Of a stretch of DNA of 64,000 nt, positions 1-9,262 are shown in pieces; the first letter of the stretch is position 1; every line of letters starts with the position of its first letter. Source of the DNA: Nostocoides jenkinsii Ben 74. Its GTDB lineage: Bacteria; Actinomycetota; Actinomycetes; Actinomycetales; Dermatophilaceae. The translations under genes were made by a program, and so were the position numbers. The stretch is taken from NCBI RefSeq assembly GCF_001046875.1, contig NZ_HF571038.1, forward strand, positions 565,203 through 629,202, given 5' to 3'. Under the pieces are notes generated by a model. The model did no database searches and was not told where the DNA came from. It saw nothing but the letters and a program-made list of their open reading frames with translations.

Positions 1-345
1 CGGAGCCGCGGGCGCGGCGGGGGCCGACGCTGAGGCGCGAGCCAGTGCCGGGCCGTTCTTGGGCAGGCTGCGCGGAGCCTTGACGTAGTCCTTGAACTTG
101 GTGCTGGCGGAGAAGCGCGGAACCGCCGTCTTGCGGATCTTCACCGTCTCGCCCGTGCGCGGATTGCGGCCGGTGCGAGGGGCTCGGGCGACCTTCTCAA
201 AGGTGCCAAAACCGGTGAGGGAGACGCGATTTCCCTTCGCCACTTCACGGACGATGGTCTCCAGGACGACCTCCACGGCCTCCGTTGCGGCCTTGCGACT
301 GCCGAGGCGAGCCTCGACGGCCTGGACGAGATCAGCCTTGTTCAT
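1..345 (-). CDS. hupB: DNA-binding protein HU, long-tailed actinobacterial type (partial, 3' end outside window)
   Basis: Histone-like nucleoid protein HU. The minus-strand frame starts at the ATG at 345-343, preceded by a GGAG-like ribosome site, and reads MNKADLVQAVEARLG. The GRNPRTGE DNA-arm region and the PRFSASTKFKDYVK end of the HU fold lie in the first ~90 codons. The frame stays open to the window edge (115 codons) through an Ala/Ser/Pro-rich stretch. This is the start of the low-complexity C-terminal tail seen in HupB/HupS proteins of actinobacteria. Lys-rich tail repeats would lie outside the window. The 172 bp between this start and leuD hold no gene; a small dyad (CACCAA at 449-454, TTGGTG at 465-470) could help end leuD transcripts. 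The HU identification is secure; the length is unknown. Confidence 0.95.
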   Translation of the reverse strand, partial: MNKADLVQAVEARLGSRKAATEAVEVVLETIVREVAKGNRVSLTGFGTFEKVARAPRTGRNPRTGETVKIRKTAVPRFSASTKFKDYVKAPRSLPKNGPALARASASAPAAPAAP

Positions 346-517
346 AGGGCACTCCATCGTGTCACTTGGGCCGGCGGTGGCCGACATATCTTGATCTTCG
401 CTGGCTGCGCCGATCAGGTAGACGGTAGGCCCCAAACGGCCCCACGTCCACCAAAACGGGGCCCTTGGTGCCGTTGTGTCGCAACCTTTTTGACCCGGAC
501 GGCCGCCCGGGGGGTGC

Positions 518-1111
518 TCACCCGCCCCGGGTGACGGGTTTGAACGACGGGCGCGCTGACTCGAACTCGGTTACTGCGGCCTCGTGGCGCAGGGTCAGGC
601 CGATGTCGTCGAGGCCCTCCAGCAGCCGCCACCGCGTGTAGTCATCGACCTCGAAAGGCGCCACGATGTCGCCGGCAGTGATGGTTCGGGATGTCAGGTC
701 GACGGTGATCGAGGCGCCCGGGGTGTTCTCGAGGTACTTCCAGATGAGCTCGACATCGTCTTGCGACGCGACGGCCGTCAGCAGCCCCTGCTTGCCCGAG
801 TTGCCGCGGAAGATGTCGGCGAAACGCGAGGAGATGACGACCCGGAAGCCGTAGTTCATCAGTGCCCAGACCGCGTGCTCGCGCGACGACCCCGTGCCGA
901 AGTCGGGGCCGGCCACGAGAACCGAGCCCGCGGCATACGTGGGTTGGTTGAGGATAAACGACTCATCCTTGCGCCACGCGGCGAACAGCCCGTCCTCGAA
1001 GCCAGTGCGTGACACGCGCTTGAGATACTCCGCGGGAATGATTTGGTCGGTGTCGACATTGCTGCGGCGCAGCGGGACCCCGATGCCGGTGTGGGAGGTG
1101 AATGCCTGCAT
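518..1111 (-). CDS. leuD: 3-isopropylmalate dehydratase small subunit
   Basis: Small subunit of isopropylmalate isomerase, which converts 2-isopropylmalate to 3-isopropylmalate in leucine synthesis in the cytoplasm, as a heterodimer with LeuC. The 197-residue product is full length for the family. It has the aconitase swivel-domain signatures [13 protein letters not shown] near residue 18, [13 protein letters not shown] near residue 68 and the [17 protein letters not shown] segment near residue 95. It starts 13 bp after the leuC stop, so leuC and leuD form a two-gene operon. leuA and leuB are not adjacent; leuB is at 23.3 kb. Confidence 0.97.
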   Translation of the reverse strand: MQAFTSHTGIGVPLRRSNVDTDQIIPAEYLKRVSRTGFEDGLFAAWRKDESFILNQPTYAAGSVLVAGPDFGTGSSREHAVWALMNYGFRVVISSRFADIFRGNSGKQGLLTAVASQDDVELIWKYLENTPGASITVDLTSRTITAGDIVAPFEVDDYTRWRLLEGLDDIGLTLRHEAAVTEFESARPSFKPVTRGG

Positions 1112-1124
1112 TGCGAGTCCTCAA

Positions 1125-2519
1125 TCAGTCCAGGTCGGCGGGCGAGGAGAGGGTGCCCCGGATGGCGGTCGCGGCGGCGACGAGGGGGCTGACGAGATGC
1201 GTGCGACCTCCCTTGCCTTGGCGGCCCTCGAAGTTGCGGTTGGAGGTCGAGGCCGAACGCTCGCCCGGAGCCAGGGTGTCGGGGTTCATGCCGAGGCACA
1301 TTGAGCACCCGGGCAGGCGCCACTCGGCGCCCGCCGCGGTGAACACCTTGTCAAGGCCTTCGGACTCGGCCTGGAGCCGAACCCGGGCCGATCCGGGGAC
1401 GACGAGCATGCGGACGCTGTCGGCGACATGGCGCCCCTTGACGATCGCGGCGGCGGCCCGCAGGTCCTCGATCCGCCCGTTGGTGCAGGAGCCGACAAAA
1501 ACGGTGTCGACGGCGATCTCCCGCAGCGGGGTTCCGGCGGTGAGTCCCATGTATGCCAGTGCGGCCTCGGCTGCGCGGGCTTCGTTCTCGTCCGGGATGA
1601 GGGCCGGGTCGGGGACGCTGGCGCTGAGCGGTGATCCCTGCCCGGGGTTGGTGCCCCACGTGACGAACGGCGTCAGGCTCGCGGCGTCGATGTCGACGAC
1701 CTCGTCGAAGACGGCGTCGTCGTCGGTGCGCAACGTCTTCCAGTAGTCGACGGCGGCGTTCCAGTCGTCGCCCGTCGGGGCGTGATCGCGGCCCGACAAG
1801 TAGTCAAAGGTCGTCTCGTCCGGAGCGATCAGGCCCGCGCGGGCGCCAGCCTCGATCGACATATTGCAGACCGTCATGCGCGCTTCCATGGACATCGCGT
1901 CGATGGCCGGCCCGCGGTACTCCAGAACATACCCCTGCCCACCGCCGGTGCCGATCTTGGCGATCACCGCGAGGATGACGTCCTTGGCGGTGACGCCTTC
2001 CGCCAGGTCGCCGTTGATGTTGATGGCCATCGTCTTGAAGGGCTTGAGGGGCAGGGTCTGGGTGGCAAGGACGTGCTCGACCTCGCTCGTCCCGATCCCG
2101 AAGGCGAGCGCGCCGAATGCGCCGTGGGTGGACGTATGGCTGTCGCCGCAGACAATCGTCATACCCGGCTGGGTCAGGCCCAGCTGCGGACCGACGACGT
2201 GCACGATGCCCTGCTCGGCATCGCCCATGGGATAGATCGTGACGCCGAACTCGGCGCAGTTCGCGCGCAGGGTCTCGACCTGGGTAAGGCTGACGGGGTC
2301 CGTGATCGGACCGGGGGTGGTGGGGACGTTGTGGTCCTCGGTTGCCAGGGTGAGTTCCGGGCGCCGCACCGGACGCCCGGCCAGGCGCAGTCCGTCGAAC
2401 GCCTGCGGCGACGTGACCTCGTGGATCAGGTGCAGGTCGATATAGAGGATGTCCGGCTCCCCTTCGGCGGAGCGGACGACGTGGTCTGCCCAGATCTTCT
2501 CTGCGAGCGTGCCCGCCAT
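1125..2519 (-). CDS. leuC: 3-isopropylmalate dehydratase large subunit
   Basis: Large [4Fe-4S] subunit of isopropylmalate isomerase, partner of the downstream LeuD. The product has 464 residues, normal for bacterial LeuC. The three iron-sulfur ligands are visible as Cys345 (in [10 protein letters not shown]) and Cys405/Cys408 (in LPGCSMCLG). [12 protein letters not shown] near residue 125 is the aconitase signature. The gene is divergent from the NdgR-type regulator at 2619 with 99 bp between them, and a palindrome in that gap probably controls it. IclR-type NdgR/LtbR proteins are known to control leuCD in other actinobacteria. Confidence 0.97.
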   Translation of the reverse strand: MAGTLAEKIWADHVVRSAEGEPDILYIDLHLIHEVTSPQAFDGLRLAGRPVRRPELTLATEDHNVPTTPGPITDPVSLTQVETLRANCAEFGVTIYPMGDAEQGIVHVVGPQLGLTQPGMTIVCGDSHTSTHGAFGALAFGIGTSEVEHVLATQTLPLKPFKTMAININGDLAEGVTAKDVILAVIAKIGTGGGQGYVLEYRGPAIDAMSMEARMTVCNMSIEAGARAGLIAPDETTFDYLSGRDHAPTGDDWNAAVDYWKTLRTDDDAVFDEVVDIDAASLTPFVTWGTNPGQGSPLSASVPDPALIPDENEARAAEAALAYMGLTAGTPLREIAVDTVFVGSCTNGRIEDLRAAAAIVKGRHVADSVRMLVVPGSARVRLQAESEGLDKVFTAAGAEWRLPGCSMCLGMNPDTLAPGERSASTSNRNFEGRQGKGGRTHLVSPLVAAATAIRGTLSSPADLD

Positions 2520-2587
2520 TGGAACAACCTCCTGATGGAACTACCGACCCGAGCAGGCTCGCACGGGACCGAGGGCCCAGAATTTGC

Positions 2588-2604
2588 GTCTCAGGCAATG
2601 AGAC
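2588..2604. promoter_or_regulatory. Palindromic operator candidate between leuC and ndgR
   Basis: A perfect inverted repeat, GTCTCA-GGCAA-TGAGAC, lies in the 99-bp divergent spacer between leuC and the NdgR-like gene. IclR regulators bind short dyads, and NdgR/LtbR regulators act on leuCD promoters in other actinobacteria. The position next to the regulator start suggests autoregulation plus control of leuCD. The dyad is seen directly; its function is inferred. Confidence 0.55.
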
Positions 2605-2618
2605 GGCAATATCAAGAC

Positions 2619-3371
2619 ATGGACACTTCTAGCGGGGTCGGCGTTCTGGACAAGGCCGCCATCGTCTTGGGGGCACTGGAGTCCGGTCCGTCGACTCTCG
2701 CCCAACTGGTCACGGCCACGGGCCTGGCCCGCCCGACCGCCCATCGGCTCGCGGTCGCACTGGAGCACCACCGCTTGGTGACGCGCGACTTGCAGGGGCG
2801 CTTCGTGCTGGGGCCGCGCCTGGCCGAGCTCGCCGCCTCCGCGGGCGAGGACCGCCTCTTGGCGGCCGCGGGCCCGGTGCTGGGGGCGTTGCGCGATCAC
2901 ACCAACGAGAGTGCGCAGCTCTTCCGCCGCCAAGGTGACCACCGGGTCTGTGTGTCCGCCGCCGAACGTCCCGTGGGTCTGCGCGACTCGATCCCTGTCG
3001 GTGCGACGTTGACGATGCTCGCCGGCTCGGCGGCGCAGGTGCTGCTGGCCTGGGAGGAGCCGGATCGGCTGCACCGCGGCCTCATGGGCGCGGCCTTCAA
3101 CGCCACCACCCTGTCCGGCGTTCGCCGGCGCGGCTGGTCGCAGAGTGTCGGCGAGCGCGAGCCGGGCGTCGCCTCGGTGTCGGCGCCTGTCCGCTCCCCC
3201 TCCGGCCGCGTCATCGCGGCCGTGTCGATCTCTGGGCCTATCGAGCGCCTGTCGCGGCAGCCCGGGCGCCTGCACGCTGCAACCGTCATCGCGGGCGCCA
3301 ACAAGCTCACGGAAGTCCTGCAGCGGCACGCCGCGGCGCAGGAGGCAGCCGCCCGCGCGCAGTCCGACTGA
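2619..3371 (+). CDS. ndgR: IclR-family regulator of leucine/amino acid synthesis (NdgR/LtbR type)
   Basis: A 250-residue IclR-family transcription factor. An N-terminal winged helix (about residues 8-68; VLDKAAIVLGALESGPSTL and the recognition region GLARPTAHRLAVAL) is followed by the IclR effector domain (DSIPVGATLTMLAGSAAQVLLAW near residue 130). The start MDTSSGVGVLDKAA matches the usual start of NdgR proteins. An in-frame ATG at 2598 would add seven residues but overlaps the operator dyad. Its position divergent to leuCD is the conserved arrangement for NdgR/LtbR, which control leucine and other amino acid genes. Effector and exact regulon are not visible here. Confidence 0.9.
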   Translation: MDTSSGVGVLDKAAIVLGALESGPSTLAQLVTATGLARPTAHRLAVALEHHRLVTRDLQGRFVLGPRLAELAASAGEDRLLAAAGPVLGALRDHTNESAQLFRRQGDHRVCVSAAERPVGLRDSIPVGATLTMLAGSAAQVLLAWEEPDRLHRGLMGAAFNATTLSGVRRRGWSQSVGEREPGVASVSAPVRSPSGRVIAAVSISGPIERLSRQPGRLHAATVIAGANKLTEVLQRHAAAQEAAARAQSD

Positions 3372-3423
3372 CGCCCACGACTGTCCGGGTGACGCCCACG
3401 GGCTCTCCAGGTGGAGAAAAGAT

Positions 3424-3455
3424 AAGGACCCGATGCCCTGAGGCATCGGGTCCTT
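3424..3455. terminator. Bidirectional terminator between ndgR and tRNA-Glu
   Basis: Perfect 14-bp stem (AAGGACCCGATGCC at 3424-3437 and its complement at 3442-3455) with a 4-nt CTGA loop. A-rich and T-rich flanks lie on the two sides. It sits between the convergent ndgR and tRNA-Glu genes and can serve both. Confidence 0.85.
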
Positions 3456-3460
3456 CTCGG

Positions 3461-3533
3461 TAGCCCCGACGGGGTTCGAACCCGCGCTACCGCCTTGAGA
3501 GGGCGGCGTGCTAGACCGCTACACAACGGGGCC
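3461..3533 (-). tRNA. tRNA-Glu (anticodon CTC)
   Basis: A 73-nt cloverleaf on the minus strand. The acceptor GGCCCCG pairs with CGGGGCT (terminal G-U). The anticodon stem CCGCC/GGCGG encloses CTCTCAA with CTC in the centre, and the T loop TTCGAAC is canonical. CCA is not encoded; the genomic 3' flank reads CCG. It lies upstream of tRNA-Gln and gltX (glutamyl-tRNA synthetase), a common actinobacterial arrangement. Confidence 0.95.
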
Positions 3534-3629
3534 AAGAGGTGCGCTCACACGAGGCGAGCGCAGCGGGGTAACCATACTCGAAGATATGACGACCACCGAA
3601 TCCGCAGCCGCGCAAGCGGCTTTGGAAAG

Positions 3630-3701
3630 CTGGGGTACCAGGACTCGAACCTAGAATGAGTGAACCAGAATCACTAGTGTTGCCAATTACACCATACCCC
3701 A
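3630..3701 (-). tRNA. tRNA-Gln (anticodon CTG)
   Basis: A 72-nt minus-strand cloverleaf. The acceptor TGGGGTA pairs with TACCCCA, with discriminator G. The anticodon stem AGTGA/TCACT encloses TTCTGGT with CTG in the centre. The T arm contains GGTTCGAGTCC. CCA is not encoded. gatCAB in the same window implies that this tRNA is probably charged with Glu by GltX and then amidated. Confidence 0.95.
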
Positions 3702-3861
3702 TGGGGGTATCCCCGACCCTTCGTGCCGAAGCACGCGCGGCCGGTGAACCGAGGTGCAACTCTACCGGCAATGCCCGCAGCGGCCCAAATCGCCGCGGCT
3801 TATCACGCGATCCCGTGCCCTCCCCGCCGGGGAGGGCACGGCATACGACTCGTGGGTTCGG

Positions 3862-5379
<1,518 letters not shown>

Positions 5380-5403
5380 AGTGACCCGATTCTAGGTTTA
5401 CCG

Positions 5404-5471
5404 CCCAAACTTTGGGTGACGGTCAGTGTGGTTGCGGGCCAGTGTGGTTGTGGTGAGTGTGGTTGCGGGTC
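5404..5471. repeat. Short tandem repeat and dyad in the gltX upstream region
   Basis: Three near-identical 15-16 bp tandem units beginning AGTGTGGTTG lie at 5425-5440, 5441-5455 and 5456-5471. The third unit covers the stop codon of the upstream gene at 5470. A perfect dyad CCCAAA-C-TTTGGG sits at 5404-5416, 25 bp upstream of gltX. Either could be regulatory for gltX; nothing in the sequence proves it. Confidence 0.7.
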
Positions 5472-6240
5472 ACCGGCGCACGAACGGATTGGCGAGGGTG
5501 CCGATGCCCTCGATCTCGACCTCGACCCGACTCCCGTGATCCACAGGACCGACCCCGGCCGGTGTCCCGGTCAGGATGACGTCGCCAGGCAGCAGCGTGA
5601 AGGCCGCCGAGAGGTACTCGATGAGCGTGGGCACGTCGAAGATGAGATCTGCCGTCGTCGCATCCTGGACCAGCTCCCCATCCCGCCGGGTCACCAGTCG
5701 CAGACCCGCCGGGTCGAGGTCGGTCTCGATGGCGGGGCCCAGCGGGGTGAAGGTGTCCATGCCTTTGGCCCGCGCCCATTGGCCGTCGTCGCGTTGCAGG
5801 TCGCGGGCGGAGACATCATTGGCACAGGTGTAGCCAAAGACGACTTCGCGCCACCGCGCCTTCGGGACGTCCTTGCCGATGCGGCCGATCACGACGGCAA
5901 GTTCGCCCTCGTAATGCACCTCATTCGTGAAGGACGGAATGACCACCGGGTCGTCGGGACCGATGACTGAGGTGTTCGGGATGAGGAAGGCCAGCGGTGA
6001 CGTCGGGACGTCATTGCCCATCTCTTTGGCGTGGTCGGCGTAGTTGCGCCCGATCCCGATGACCTTGCTGCGCGGGATCACCGGGGCGAGCAGGCGCACG
6101 TCGTCGATCGGGAGGCGCCGCCCCGTGAACTGAACCCCTTGATAGATGGGGTCGCCGACGATCTCGGCCACGACCCGCCCGTTGTCTTCCAAGACGCCGT
6201 ATGCCGGGTCCTCCCCGGCGCTGAACCGCACGATCCGCAT
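5470..6240 (-). CDS. Fumarylacetoacetate hydrolase family protein
   Basis: A 256-residue protein of the FAA-hydrolase superfamily (fumarylpyruvate hydrolase / 2-hydroxyhepta-diene-1,7-dioate isomerase-like). The start MRIVRFSAGEDPAYGVLE is the usual start in actinobacteria. The metal-binding core is seen as IGIGRNYADHAKEMG near residue 60, HYEGELAVVIG near residue 107 and the NDVSARDLQ segment near residue 138, with GDVILTGTPAGVGP near the C-terminus. The family cleaves C-C bonds in small keto acids or decarboxylates oxaloacetate. The exact substrate cannot be read from sequence, although this gene commonly accompanies gltX in actinobacteria. Confidence 0.9.
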   Translation of the reverse strand: MRIVRFSAGEDPAYGVLEDNGRVVAEIVGDPIYQGVQFTGRRLPIDDVRLLAPVIPRSKVIGIGRNYADHAKEMGNDVPTSPLAFLIPNTSVIGPDDPVVIPSFTNEVHYEGELAVVIGRIGKDVPKARWREVVFGYTCANDVSARDLQRDDGQWARAKGMDTFTPLGPAIETDLDPAGLRLVTRRDGELVQDATTADLIFDVPTLIEYLSAAFTLLPGDVILTGTPAGVGPVDHGSRVEVEIEGIGTLANPFVRR

Positions 6241-6294
6241 GAGTCCAGACTCTATGTGCGCGCCGATTACGGTGGATGGGTGGACGCAATTCGG

Positions 6295-7149
6295 ATGTCG
6301 CGCCCGGAGTGGCAGGAACGTGAGTCCGCACATGCCGCGCGCGCCGACCGACTGACGGTCGCACATCTGGCACGGCGCGGGGCGAAGCATCCGGTGGAGG
6401 ATTTCCTCTTCCGCTACTACAACTTCCCGCCGGGCAAGTTGCGCCGGTGGCACCCCGGGCCGGGGGTGGTCCTGGACGACGCTGGACGTATGCCGCGTGC
6501 CACCTGGTCCGGCTACCTCACCCTCGCCGACGGCGGGGTCGCGCTCGACCGTGTTGCGGTCGCGGCGAAGCGCGCGACGACGATCACCTTCGTCCGCTCG
6601 CTGCTGACTGCGACCCTGACTCGGCCGGCGTTTACGGGGTGTTTCGGGCTGCATGAGTGGGCGATGGTCTATCGCCTGGCGCCGGGCGAGGTTCGCCATG
6701 AAGACTATCCGCTGCGACTGTCCCCCACCGAGACCGATCGCGTCGTGGAGTCCCATCAGTTGCGGTGCAGCCACTTCGACGCCTACCGCTTCTTCACCCC
6801 GGATGCCGTGCCGCGCAATGCAACTCAGCCGACGCGGGAAGGCCAGGTGTGGCAGGAGCAGCCGGGTTGCCTGCACGCGGGGATGGATGTCTACAAGTGG
6901 GCGCACAAGCTCACGCCCCTAGTCCCCGGGGACGTGCTCCTCGACGCCTTCGAGTTGGCCCGCGACATCCGCGTCCTCGACATGCAGGCGTCGCCATACG
7001 ACTTGGTCGACCTCGGCTACGCTCCCATCCGGATCGAGACCCCCGAGGGCAAGAGCGAGTATGCCGCCGCGCAGCGCGCCTTCTCCGAGCGCTCGAACGA
7101 CCTGCGCCGCCGCCTCCTCGCCGTCCTGGCCGCGGTAGCGATCGACTAG
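6295..7149 (+). CDS. Conserved actinobacterial protein of unknown function
   Basis: A 284-residue soluble protein starting MSRPEWQERESAHAAR; a GTG five codons upstream is an alternative start. Visible conserved-looking blocks are KHPVEDFLFRYYNFPPGKLR near residue 30, FGLHEWAMVYR near residue 113, SHFDAYRFFTP near residue 155 and QEQPGCLHAGMDVYKWAHKL near residue 185. I recall homologues in other actinobacteria sometimes labelled 3-methyladenine DNA glycosylase, but I see no helix-hairpin-helix or other glycosylase motif that supports this. It is divergent from the FAA-hydrolase gene and overlaps the convergent membrane-protein gene by 4 bp. Confidence 0.8.
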   Translation: MSRPEWQERESAHAARADRLTVAHLARRGAKHPVEDFLFRYYNFPPGKLRRWHPGPGVVLDDAGRMPRATWSGYLTLADGGVALDRVAVAAKRATTITFVRSLLTATLTRPAFTGCFGLHEWAMVYRLAPGEVRHEDYPLRLSPTETDRVVESHQLRCSHFDAYRFFTPDAVPRNATQPTREGQVWQEQPGCLHAGMDVYKWAHKLTPLVPGDVLLDAFELARDIRVLDMQASPYDLVDLGYAPIRIETPEGKSEYAAAQRAFSERSNDLRRRLLAVLAAVAID

Positions 7150-7856
7150 TTCCCGTCCGTCGGATCGCCTCGGCGACGTAGGGCGTCGCGGCGCCTGGCC
7201 GCGGTCGCACGGCGCTTGACCTCGCTGCGCGCCAACGCGATTCCCACGAGGATGGGGAGCACGAGTTTGGCGTGATCGACCAGCCACACCAGCCAGCCCG
7301 GCATGTCCCAATCGGGCCACGGAATCGAGGGAAGGTGTAGGTCTGGCCAAGGAATGTCGGGGAGGTTGGACAGATCGAGGTCCGGCAACGGCACCGAGAA
7401 GTTGAACATCGCCGCGAGGCGAGCGAGCAGCCAAGCCACCGCAAGAGGCCCGACGACCTTCGCGACGCCGACGGCGACGTGCCGCGCGGCATACAGGCGG
7501 GGCCGGGCAGCCATCCGCTCCTCCCGGAGGGCGAGCGGCGAGCCGGGCTCCGGTTCCAGATCGACACCCCCGACGCCGAGATGGGCTGCGCCGTGGGCCT
7601 CCGGCCCCTCGAACCAGATGGCCCGACGCGGCGCCGATAGGGCACTGTGGAGCACCCGCATCGCCCCAAAAGCCTTGTCCGCGGGGACGGTTGGCACCAG
7701 AACGAGCTTGTCCTCCCCCGACGCCTTGCACGCGACCTCGATGCCGTCGACACACCAGACGACCAGCCGCTTGGCCCACCCGGCTTCCTGAGATGTCACC
7801 ACATGTTGCTGGTCGGCAACCTGCAGCGTCCAGACTTGGATCGGCTTGTCCCCCAC
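7146..7856 (-). CDS. Hypothetical membrane-associated protein with Pro-Trp-Asp repeats
   Basis: A 236-residue protein that I do not recognise. The first ~110 residues are soluble (QVWTLQVADQQHVVTSQEAG, then VLVPTVPADKAFGAMRVL). A hydrophobic stretch around residues 126-146 (VAVGVAKVVGPLAVAWLLA) is followed by four short repeats of PDLDLSNLP / IPWPDLHLP / IPWPDWDMP type (about residues 150-180). A second hydrophobic segment (WLVWLVDHAKLVLPILVGIA) and an Arg-rich basic tail follow. This suggests a membrane anchor with an external or interfacial Pro/Trp-rich loop. The stop overlaps the convergent upstream gene by 4 bp. Confidence 0.75.
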   Translation of the reverse strand: MGDKPIQVWTLQVADQQHVVTSQEAGWAKRLVVWCVDGIEVACKASGEDKLVLVPTVPADKAFGAMRVLHSALSAPRRAIWFEGPEAHGAAHLGVGGVDLEPEPGSPLALREERMAARPRLYAARHVAVGVAKVVGPLAVAWLLARLAAMFNFSVPLPDLDLSNLPDIPWPDLHLPSIPWPDWDMPGWLVWLVDHAKLVLPILVGIALARSEVKRRATAARRRDALRRRGDPTDGN

Positions 7857-7903
7857 CGCTGTCCCGCTCCCCTGCCGTTGCCGTCATGGAAGCAGTTCAC
7901 CGC

Positions 7904-7935
7904 GACCGTGGGCCGATGCACATCGGCCCACGGTC
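7904..7935 (-). terminator. Hairpin downstream of rtcB
   Basis: Perfect 14-bp stem (GACCGTGGGCCGAT and complement) with a GCAC loop, 34 bp after the rtcB stop. There is no T tract, so it is a hairpin-only terminator candidate or an RNA-stabilising element. Confidence 0.6.
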
Positions 7936-7968
7936 TCGGAGCGGATCGACCAAAGTCGATCGTCGAGC

Positions 7969-9138
7969 TCAGTCGCCCTTAACGTTGATGAGCTGCCGGA
8001 GGGTATGCCGGATCTCCACCAAGTCGGCGGCGTCCGCCATCACCTGGTCAATGTCCTTGTAGGCCGCCGGGATCTCGTCGATGAAGGCTGCGGTGTCGCG
8101 GAACTCGATGCCGGCCATCGCCGCCCGCAACTGCTCCTGGGTGAAGGTCCGCCGGGCCACGGACCGCGAGTGCACCCGGCCGGCGCCATGCGGTGCCGAG
8201 TTCAGCGCGAGCGGATTGCCCAGTCCCGCAACGACATACGACGCCGTCCCCATGGACCCGGGGATCAGCCCGGCCCCACCGGCCCGAGCCGAGATGGCGC
8301 CCTTCCGGGAGAGCCAGACCTGCTTGCCGAAGTGCGTCTCCTGCTCGGTGTAGTTGTGGTGGCAGTTGATCTCCTCCAGCCGCTCCACCGGCGCGCCCAC
8401 CCAGTCCTGCACGCACGCGTGCAACCGGTCCATCATCTCCTCCCGGTTCAGCAGCGCGTAGGTCTGCGCCCACCGCATCTGCCGGATGTAGGCCCAGAAC
8501 TCGTCGGTGCCCTCCACGAGGTAGGCAAGATCCCTGTCCGGCAACGGAATCCACCACTGCTGGCACAGCTTCTGTGCGACGCCGATGTGGTGCTGAGCGA
8601 TCTTGTTGCCGACGCCCCGCGACCCGCTGTGCAGGAAGAGCCAGACCGTGCCGGTCTCGTCCCGCGTGATCTCGATGAAGTGGTTGCCCGAGCCGAGGGT
8701 GCCCAGTTGCAGATCCCAGGCCCCGAGGTATGCCGCGGGGTCGAACCCCGCGTCGTCCGCGAGGGTCCGCAGCTGGTCCAGCCGGGCGATCGTGTGCTCG
8801 CGGCTGATCCGCTGGTTGCGCGCGCCGGCCGACAGCGGGATCGCGTTCTCGATGGCGACCCGGACGCTAGCCCGATCGGTAGGAAGGTCGGACTCGTGCA
8901 GGCCGGTGCGGACGGCGATCATGCCGCAACCGATGTCGACGCCGACGGCGGCCGGCATGATCGCGCCGAGCGTTGGAATGACCGACCCGACGGTTGCGCC
9001 CTTGCCCAGGTGGGCGTCGGGCATCAGCGCTAGATGCGGGTGAATGAAGGGCATCGTCGACGCGGACTTGGCCTGCGCGGCCGTGGCGTCGTCGAGGATG
9101 CTCGCCCAGTTGAACAACCTGGGAGCGAGCTTCTGCAT
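7969..9138 (-). CDS. rtcB: RNA-splicing ligase RtcB
   Basis: RtcB joins 2',3'-cyclic phosphate (or 3'-phosphate) and 5'-OH RNA ends, using GTP and Mn2+. The 389-residue product starts MQKLAPRLFNWASILDD. Metal and guanylate-site blocks are visible: MPDAHLGKG near residue 54, VGVDIGCGM near residue 78, GSGNHFIE near residue 168, HSGSRGVGN near residue 188, INCHHNYTE near residue 270 and APHGAGRVHSR near residue 332, where the His is the guanylylated residue in studied RtcB proteins. No RtcA or archease neighbour is present. A longer start upstream is possible but lacks family similarity. Confidence 0.96.
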   Translation of the reverse strand: MQKLAPRLFNWASILDDATAAQAKSASTMPFIHPHLALMPDAHLGKGATVGSVIPTLGAIMPAAVGVDIGCGMIAVRTGLHESDLPTDRASVRVAIENAIPLSAGARNQRISREHTIARLDQLRTLADDAGFDPAAYLGAWDLQLGTLGSGNHFIEITRDETGTVWLFLHSGSRGVGNKIAQHHIGVAQKLCQQWWIPLPDRDLAYLVEGTDEFWAYIRQMRWAQTYALLNREEMMDRLHACVQDWVGAPVERLEEINCHHNYTEQETHFGKQVWLSRKGAISARAGGAGLIPGSMGTASYVVAGLGNPLALNSAPHGAGRVHSRSVARRTFTQEQLRAAMAGIEFRDTAAFIDEIPAAYKDIDQVMADAADLVEIRHTLRQLINVKGD

Positions 9139-9262
9139 TGGCGTGAACTCTCTCGTGCGCACCCGTGAGCGGGTGACCCGGCGGGCACCGAGCCTGGTCA
9201 CGATAGCGGCGAATGGCGCTGCCCTGCCTGGCATTTTCCGCCGTGCAAGAGCAGTCGACGCG

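Noticed and set aside
1782-2618. Long open plus-strand frame leading into ndgR, antisense to leuC
   Set aside because: It mirrors leuC and has no ribosome site or family similarity; the IclR family starts at 2619.
5425-5471. Tandem repeats considered as a CRISPR array
   Set aside because: Units are 15-16 bp and directly adjacent without spacers; no cas genes in the window.
6295-7149. 3-methyladenine DNA glycosylase annotation
   Set aside because: No glycosylase motif is visible; the label would rest on memory of database names only.
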